From: CAZDRI01 sp964508055
GTDB taxonomy: Bacteria; Pseudomonadota; Gammaproteobacteria; PS1; Pseudothioglobaceae
Assembly: GCA_964508055.1 (NCBI GenBank)
Contig: CAZDRI010000018.1
Span: 1-34,435, forward strand
Direction of reading: 5' to 3'
Length of the DNA: 34,435 bases
Shown here: positions 30,097 to 34,435 of the stretch, piece by piece
Numbering within the stretch: the stretch's first letter is position 1
How the letters are laid out: each line of letters opens with the position of its first letter
The notes under the pieces: model-generated
Told to the model about the DNA's origin: nothing
Seen by the model: only the letters and a program-made list of their open reading frames with translations
The model's database searches: none
Program-made: the position numbers and the translations under genes

Positions 30097-30669
30097 ATGA
30101 AAGATTTAAGATTAAAAATCCGCACTATTAGAAAAGGTATTGCTATTAGTGAAGGTTTTAAATCTGCAATTGCCTTAAGCTATCAATTACAAAAAAGTGC
30201 AATATTAAAAAATCCTCAAAAAGTTGCAGTTTATTTGGCTAATGATGGTGAGTTAAATACTAACTTTTTAATTAAAACTCTTAAAGCTAAAGGGCATAAA
30301 GTGTATCTACCTATACTTTATGGCAGTAAGCTAAAATTTTCTAAAATTAACAATCAATTTGTAAAAAACCGCTTTGGAATTTTAGAGCCTAAAATTAAAA
30401 ATCTTATTCACCCTTACCAATTAAATACCATATTAATGTCTTTAGTTGCTTTTGATAAAAGCTGTAATCGTTTAGGTATGGGAGGAGGTTTTTATGATAG
30501 GAGTTTTGCTTTTTTAACTACAAGAGAAAAATTTAAATATCCAAAACTTTATGGTATAGCCTATGAATGCCAAAAATTAGAAAAACTAGCTATTAACCCA
30601 TGGGATGTACCTTTAGATGGTGTTATAAGCCCTAATAATTTTTATAAATCTATAAAGTTCGTTGCATAA
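30097..30669 (+). CDS. fau: 5-formyltetrahydrofolate cyclo-ligase
   Basis: Converts 5-formyl-THF to 5,10-methenyl-THF with ATP, returning it to the one-carbon pool. The 190-residue product begins with a basic helix (KDLRLKIRTIRKG), and has the GMGGGFYDRSF loop at 127-137, the best-known signature of the family, plus the DVPLDGVISP segment near the C-terminus. It matches E. coli YgfA (Fau) in length and in lying just after 6S RNA. No clear ribosome binding site is seen before the ATG. Ends 17 bases from the convergent parC stop, with no terminator visible between. Confidence 0.95.
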   Translation: MKDLRLKIRTIRKGIAISEGFKSAIALSYQLQKSAILKNPQKVAVYLANDGELNTNFLIKTLKAKGHKVYLPILYGSKLKFSKINNQFVKNRFGILEPKIKNLIHPYQLNTILMSLVAFDKSCNRLGMGGGFYDRSFAFLTTREKFKYPKLYGIAYECQKLEKLAINPWDVPLDGVISPNNFYKSIKFVA

Positions 30670-30686
30670 CTATATTAGCAATGGTT

Positions 30687-32921
30687 TTAGACTGTCTCCA
30701 ACTTTACGACATTTTGAAAGCCTTTAGGTAATAAATTACCACGCCGAGCTCTCTTAGATATGTAATTGACAAGATCATCATATTTAATTGTTAGGTGACG
30801 GTTTTTAACCCAAACTTTAAGTTTATCTCCTGTTGTAATGGTGGTTATACCTACTACAAACTCTTCTTTATTTTTTAGCAATGCTCTAGGTATATTGATT
30901 AATTTGTTACCTTTACCTTTTGCTAATTCTGGCAAATCTTTTAAGTCAAACAATAATAATCTGCCTTTATTAGTAGCGACTGCTAATAATTCACCTTCAA
31001 CATCTCTTAGTTTAACTGCTGGCATAGCTTTTGACGAATGAGATAGTTTTAATATAGTTTTTCCAGCTTGTCTTTGACTTAACAAATTAGATATATCTGT
31101 AATAAATCCATATCCAGCATCTGATGCTAGGAGTATTTTCTTATTATCTTCATTAACTATTACATCTATAAAATAAGTGTTTGGCGGTGGAGATAATTTG
31201 CCTGTCAAAGGCTCACCATGTCCTCTAGCACTTGGTAGAGAATGTATGCTTAGAGAGTATGAACGACCAGATGAATCTAAAAATATAACTTGTTGATTAG
31301 AACGACATTTAACACTTATTAAATAACTATCACCTTCCTTATAACTTAAACTTTTAACATCAATATCATGACCTTTAGCACTTCTTATCCAGCCTTTTTT
31401 AGATAATATAACTGTGATATTTTCGCTTGGGATAATATTTTCTTTTGCTAATATTTTAGCTTTTTCTACACTTTGTTTTATTTGACAACGCCTAACATCA
31501 TCAAAATCTTTTAATATTTGTTTTAATTCTTTTTTTATATAAGTTTTTAATCTATTATTAGAACCTAAAAGTGCATCTATTTCATTTTTTTCTTTTAGCA
31601 ATTCATCTTTTTCTGTCTGAATTTTAATTTCCTCTAATTTAGCTAAGTATCTAAGTTTTAATTCTAAAATTGCTTCAGCTTGTATGTCTGTTAATTTAAA
31701 TCTTATAATCAATTCAGGTTTAGGATTATCTTCATTTCTAATAATAGCTATTACTTCATCAATATTTAAAAAAGCAATTAATAATCCTTCTAAGATATGC
31801 AGCCTAGCTATTGTTTTTGCTAATCTATACTGCAAGCGTTTTATGACAGTATCTCTACGATATTTAAGCCATTCTTTTAATATTGTGATTAGATTTTTAA
31901 CCTTAGGTTTACCGTCTAAACCTATTACATTCATATTAACTCTATAAGATTTCTCTAAATCAGTAGTAGCAAACAAATGTAGCATTAATTCATTTAAATT
32001 TATTCTATTAGAACGAGGGTAAATAACTATTCTAGTAGGGTTTTTATGGTCTGATTCATCACGCAAGTCTTCAACTAATGGTAGTTTTTTACTACGCATT
32101 TGTTCAGCAATTTGAGATATTATTTTAGAGCCAGATGTTTGATATGGCAAAGAAGTAATAACAATATTATTAGCTTCTATTTCATAAATTGCGCGCATTT
32201 TGACAGAGCCATAACCAGTTTCATAGATGTTTCTTAAATCATCACTACTACTAATTATAAGGGCATCTGTTGGATAATCTGGTGCTGGAATAATATTTAG
32301 TATTGCAGCTAATTCAGCTTTTGGATTATCTAATAAGTAAATACATGCATTTAAAACTTCAGATAAATTATGTGGTGGAATATCAGTAGCCATACCTACT
32401 GCAATACCAGATGAACCATTAAGCAATAAATTTGGCACTTTAGCAGGCAGAAATTTAGGCTCTTTTAATGAGCCATCAAAATTTGCTATCCATTCTACCG
32501 TTCCTAAATTAATTTCTTTTAATAATAAACTTGCATATTTAGATAGTTTTGATTCAGTATAACGCATAGCTGCGAATGATTTTGGGTCATCAACATCCCC
32601 CCAATTACCTTGACCATCAATAAAAGGATAACGATATGAAAAAGGTTGTGCCATTAAAACCATTGCCTCATAACAAGCACTATCTCCATGCGGATGAAAT
32701 TTACCTAAAACATCACCTACAGTTCTAGCAGATTTTTTATATTTAGCAGAAGCGCTTAAACCTAGCTCACTCATAGCATAAATAATACGCCGTTGCACTG
32801 GTTTTAGCCCATCACCTATAAAAGGCAATGCCCTATCTAAAATAACATACATAGAATAATCTAAATATGCTTTCTCACTAAATTTTTCTATACTTTGGCT
32901 TTCTGTTACTGCTAAATTCAT
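30687..32921 (-). CDS. parC: DNA topoisomerase IV subunit A
   Basis: Breakage-rejoining subunit of topoisomerase IV, which decatenates daughter chromosomes. The 744-residue protein (752 in E. coli) has the catalytic R120-Y121 in AAMRYTESKLS, the DNA-gate helix segment HPHGDSACYEAMV at 77-89, and a C-terminal beta-pinwheel. GDGLKPVQRRI at 36-46 is the general type IIA signature. It is ParC rather than GyrA because the GyrA-box QRRGGKG is not seen and the N-terminal region follows ParC. S81 and E85, the positions of quinolone-resistance changes in ParC, are the normal residues. parE is not adjacent. Confidence 0.97.
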   Translation of the reverse strand: MNLAVTESQSIEKFSEKAYLDYSMYVILDRALPFIGDGLKPVQRRIIYAMSELGLSASAKYKKSARTVGDVLGKFHPHGDSACYEAMVLMAQPFSYRYPFIDGQGNWGDVDDPKSFAAMRYTESKLSKYASLLLKEINLGTVEWIANFDGSLKEPKFLPAKVPNLLLNGSSGIAVGMATDIPPHNLSEVLNACIYLLDNPKAELAAILNIIPAPDYPTDALIISSSDDLRNIYETGYGSVKMRAIYEIEANNIVITSLPYQTSGSKIISQIAEQMRSKKLPLVEDLRDESDHKNPTRIVIYPRSNRINLNELMLHLFATTDLEKSYRVNMNVIGLDGKPKVKNLITILKEWLKYRRDTVIKRLQYRLAKTIARLHILEGLLIAFLNIDEVIAIIRNEDNPKPELIIRFKLTDIQAEAILELKLRYLAKLEEIKIQTEKDELLKEKNEIDALLGSNNRLKTYIKKELKQILKDFDDVRRCQIKQSVEKAKILAKENIIPSENITVILSKKGWIRSAKGHDIDVKSLSYKEGDSYLISVKCRSNQQVIFLDSSGRSYSLSIHSLPSARGHGEPLTGKLSPPPNTYFIDVIVNEDNKKILLASDAGYGFITDISNLLSQRQAGKTILKLSHSSKAMPAVKLRDVEGELLAVATNKGRLLLFDLKDLPELAKGKGNKLINIPRALLKNKEEFVVGITTITTGDKLKVWVKNRHLTIKYDDLVNYISKRARRGNLLPKGFQNVVKLETV

Positions 32922-32940
32922 ACTTTTAAATGCTATTAAA

Positions 32941-32969
32941 TTAACAATTTTAAATTATTTAATTGTTAA
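32941..32969. promoter_or_regulatory. Inverted repeat in the parC leader
   Basis: TTAACAATT (32941-32949) and AATTGTTAA (32961-32969) are perfect reverse complements around 11 bases, ending 19 bases before the parC ATG. A minus-strand TATAAT lies further upstream at 32996-32991, so the dyad would fall in the transcribed leader. The remaining 190-base gap (to 33111) shows no gene. Confidence 0.35.
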
Positions 32970-33111
32970 CTCTTATAAAGAAGGATTAACATTATAGCTA
33001 TTCTATAACTACAGATAAAGTATTGTTACCCCATACCTCAATTAACATTAATAATTTAAGCTGTTTTTTGTTAAGGACCCAAGCTATTAACTTCAAAACT
33101 TGCCTTTGTAT

Positions 33112-33594
33112 CTATGGTTTTTTAAAATACACGTTTGCTATTATGGGTATATTATTTCTATACCATATTAGACTAATTGAACCTTCTTTAATTTTGGCTT
33201 TTTCAAAATTATATACAAAATAATCGCACCTATATTTATCTACCACTTCACCGCCTTTACTTTTTCTATGTGTAAAAACAGTACTGTCTTTTATTGTATA
33301 AAAATCACCTTGTGGGAATTTAGATAAAGTTTCAACTACATCTGCCAGACCTTTGTTAGAACTTGCTGTCCATAAAGAGTTATTCTCTTTGTATATTCTT
33401 ATTTGATTTTCCTCCATTAAGTCAAAATAACTATCTTCTGCAGTATCTTTATCTAACACTTTTATGTGGGTTACCTCCCATGTCCCAATCAAATCTTTTT
33501 TTGTACAATCTCTAATCAGCTCTTGAGCCTGTGCAATCTGATAAACAAAAAATATTAAAATATTTAAAAAAAGTATTTCATATATGCGTGCCAT
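33112..33594 (-). CDS. Exported lipocalin-like protein of unknown function
   Basis: Not recognised as a named family. The 160-residue product has an N-terminal signal peptide with hydrophobic core at about 7-20 and the cleavage site AQA (21-23) before QE, so it is predicted to be periplasmic. The mature part begins with LIGTWEVTHIKV (35-46), the GxW entry strand common to lipocalin-like beta-barrels, and then alternating short beta strands including NSLWTASSN, DKYRCDYFVYNF and SISLIWYRNN. It has two cysteines, C30 and one late in DKYRCDYF, which could form a disulfide. It follows the DUF3298-like gene by 61 bases on the same strand. A weak CAGG precedes the ATG. Fold assignment is tentative. 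Confidence 0.6.
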   Translation of the reverse strand: MARIYEILFLNILIFFVYQIAQAQELIRDCTKKDLIGTWEVTHIKVLDKDTAEDSYFDLMEENQIRIYKENNSLWTASSNKGLADVVETLSKFPQGDFYTIKDSTVFTHRKSKGGEVVDKYRCDYFVYNFEKAKIKEGSISLIWYRNNIPIIANVYFKKP

Positions 33595-33606
33595 AATACC
33601 TGTTTC

Positions 33607-33621
33607 AGCTACAGTGTAGCT
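33607..33621. promoter_or_regulatory. Perfect 15-base palindrome between the two exported-protein genes
   Basis: AGCTACA-G-TGTAGCT is a perfect odd palindrome in the 61-base gap between the two right-end genes. As RNA it would fold as a 6-bp stem with a 3-base loop, as DNA it could be a small operator. It ends 12 bases before the ATG of the downstream gene. Confidence 0.35.
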
Positions 33622-33655
33622 ATCTCATCCGCTGGAGTTATGAATATTAAAGTGG

Positions 33656-34369
33656 TCATAGTTTTACGAAATGACAATCCTTTAACTCTTCAAAAGTGAT
33701 TAAAATAGGGCTTGGGGTGTTCGCATATGCGGCGATTAGATATGGAACATAGCTAAATTCAAACCCCTCAGGCTTAAGATTAATAGATGCGTCTTGTAAA
33801 AGACTGTGTTGAGTTATCCCTCCCCAAAGCGTTGTTGATGCATTAAGAACTTTAAACAAATGCTTTTCAATAAGAGCCTCACATTCTTGAGAGTTTTTTA
33901 TTAGATGCCCTATAATTTCTATTTTCTCCAATCTTCCTTTAGCATTTTTTTTATATATTTCAATATACCAATCTGGATAACCATGAGGTGTGCCCTCTGC
34001 ATACCAGTATTTAGAATAATCAAGAACGACATATAAATCATTGTAAACTGTTGCTTCAACATTAAAACTAATCTCAACATCTACTCCTTCATCAGAATGG
34101 CAGCCAGGAGCTGCTTTTTTTAATTCTTCAATTAACTTTTCGTCAGGTACAGCTGGGTAACTGTAACTAAAAGCACACTCATACCCATCATCATGTTTAG
34201 CTATGCCAGATTGTTTAATAATTTGGTACGGCTTTTTGTTACTTAGGAGAATGTTTTTATTGTGAATGTTCTTATCTTTTTTATCAAAGACATTCTCACT
34301 GGATTGTTGCACATTTTCTGCAATTGCAAATGTTCCTAACAACAATAAAGAAAATAATATATATTTCAT
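33656..34369 (-). CDS. Exported DUF3298-like protein
   Basis: A 237-residue predicted periplasmic protein of unknown role. The start is placed at the ATG at 34367-34369, which gives a clean signal peptide (MKYILFSLLLLGTFAIA, cleavage about residue 17); an upstream in-frame start would add 12 residues read through the terminal repeat. The pattern YWYAEGTPHGYPD in the middle and FSYVPYLIAAYANTPSP with ITFEELK at the end match the topology of the DUF3298 domain of RsiV and PdaC-type proteins (aromatic-GGxHG loop, then pYeiApYAxG). Four cysteines in the mature part suggest disulfides. It has no membrane anchor and no sigma-factor-binding region. The family call is by eye. Confidence 0.65.
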   Translation of the reverse strand: MKYILFSLLLLGTFAIAENVQQSSENVFDKKDKNIHNKNILLSNKKPYQIIKQSGIAKHDDGYECAFSYSYPAVPDEKLIEELKKAAPGCHSDEGVDVEISFNVEATVYNDLYVVLDYSKYWYAEGTPHGYPDWYIEIYKKNAKGRLEKIEIIGHLIKNSQECEALIEKHLFKVLNASTTLWGGITQHSLLQDASINLKPEGFEFSYVPYLIAAYANTPSPILITFEELKDCHFVKL

Positions 34370-34381
34370 TAGCTTTCTACA

Positions 34382-34431
34382 TAGTCCAACCTGAATTAAC
34401 AGCAAAATACTAAATTTAATTTAGAATATTT
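34382..34431. repeat. Right copy of the 50-bp inverted terminal repeat
   Basis: The exact reverse complement of bases 1-50; four more bases follow to the contig end. Its internal near-palindrome is centred on 34417. The inner edge is 12 bases upstream of the ATG of the DUF3298-like gene, so this copy occupies that gene's promoter region. By contrast the left copy lies at the 3' side of mreD. Confidence 0.9.
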
Positions 34432-34435
34432 TCTG

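Noticed and set aside
34381..34405. Longer start for the DUF3298-like protein inside the terminal repeat
   Set aside because: It would put 12 extra residues before a clean signal peptide, and part of the coding would fall in a repeated element.

Overview
This is an AT-rich, gene-dense bacterial contig of gammaproteobacterial type. The evidence for that placement is the gene content and order: ybeD-lipB-lipA, cmk-rpsA-ihfB, thrS-infC-rpmI-rplT-pheS-pheT-ihfA followed by a MerR-type gene, 6S RNA beside the 5-formyl-THF cyclo-ligase gene, both IHF subunits, and an AUU-started infC. Lines counted by hand run from about 22 to 42 % G+C (22-30 % in three core genes sampled). Intergenic space is short and no insertion sequence, prophage or CRISPR array is visible. 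An AT-rich marine or host-associated gammaproteobacterium fits, but the genus cannot be named from this window.

Layout. Positions 1-2524 (minus) hold the cell-shape operon mreB-mreC-mreD. Positions 2648-4686 (plus) hold an iron-sulfur fumarase and the RNA polymerase omega subunit. Positions 4810-6638 (minus) hold ybeD-lipB-lipA for lipoate attachment and synthesis. Positions 6830-17279 (plus) form a long information-processing block: cmk, rpsA, ihfB, tRNA-Lys, thrS, infC, rpmI, rplT, a glycine-zipper lipoprotein, pheS, pheT, ihfA and a MerR-like regulator. Positions 17449-29228 (minus) hold, in transcription order, rnfA-B-C-D-G, queA, comEC, ccoG, fixH, an M48 membrane protease and rsgA. Positions 29334-30669 (plus) hold a bacterioferritin-like gene, 6S RNA and the cyclo-ligase gene. 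Positions 30687-34369 (minus) hold parC and two predicted exported proteins, one lipocalin-like and one DUF3298-like.

How the parts fit. The plus-strand core supplies translation (S1, ThrRS, PheRS, IF3, L35, L20) and nucleoid architecture (both IHF chains). The minus-strand run supplies membrane redox functions: Rnf electron transport, and the CcoG/FixH accessory proteins that normally serve a cbb3 oxidase encoded elsewhere. Fumarase and the lipoyl enzymes point to a TCA-type central metabolism.

Main points of interest. The contig begins and ends with the same 50-bp sequence in inverted orientation, and that sequence holds a near-palindrome. The rnf cluster has no rnfE where it normally sits. 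A SlyB/Pcp-like lipoprotein gene lies between rplT and pheS. The rpsA leader has a 16-position stem with 15 pairs. A 14-position dyad separates rnfA from the ferritin gene. Two adjacent exported-protein genes at the right end are uncharacterised. I did not find a convincing wholly new multi-gene system; the right-end exported pair and the terminal repeat are the least explained parts.
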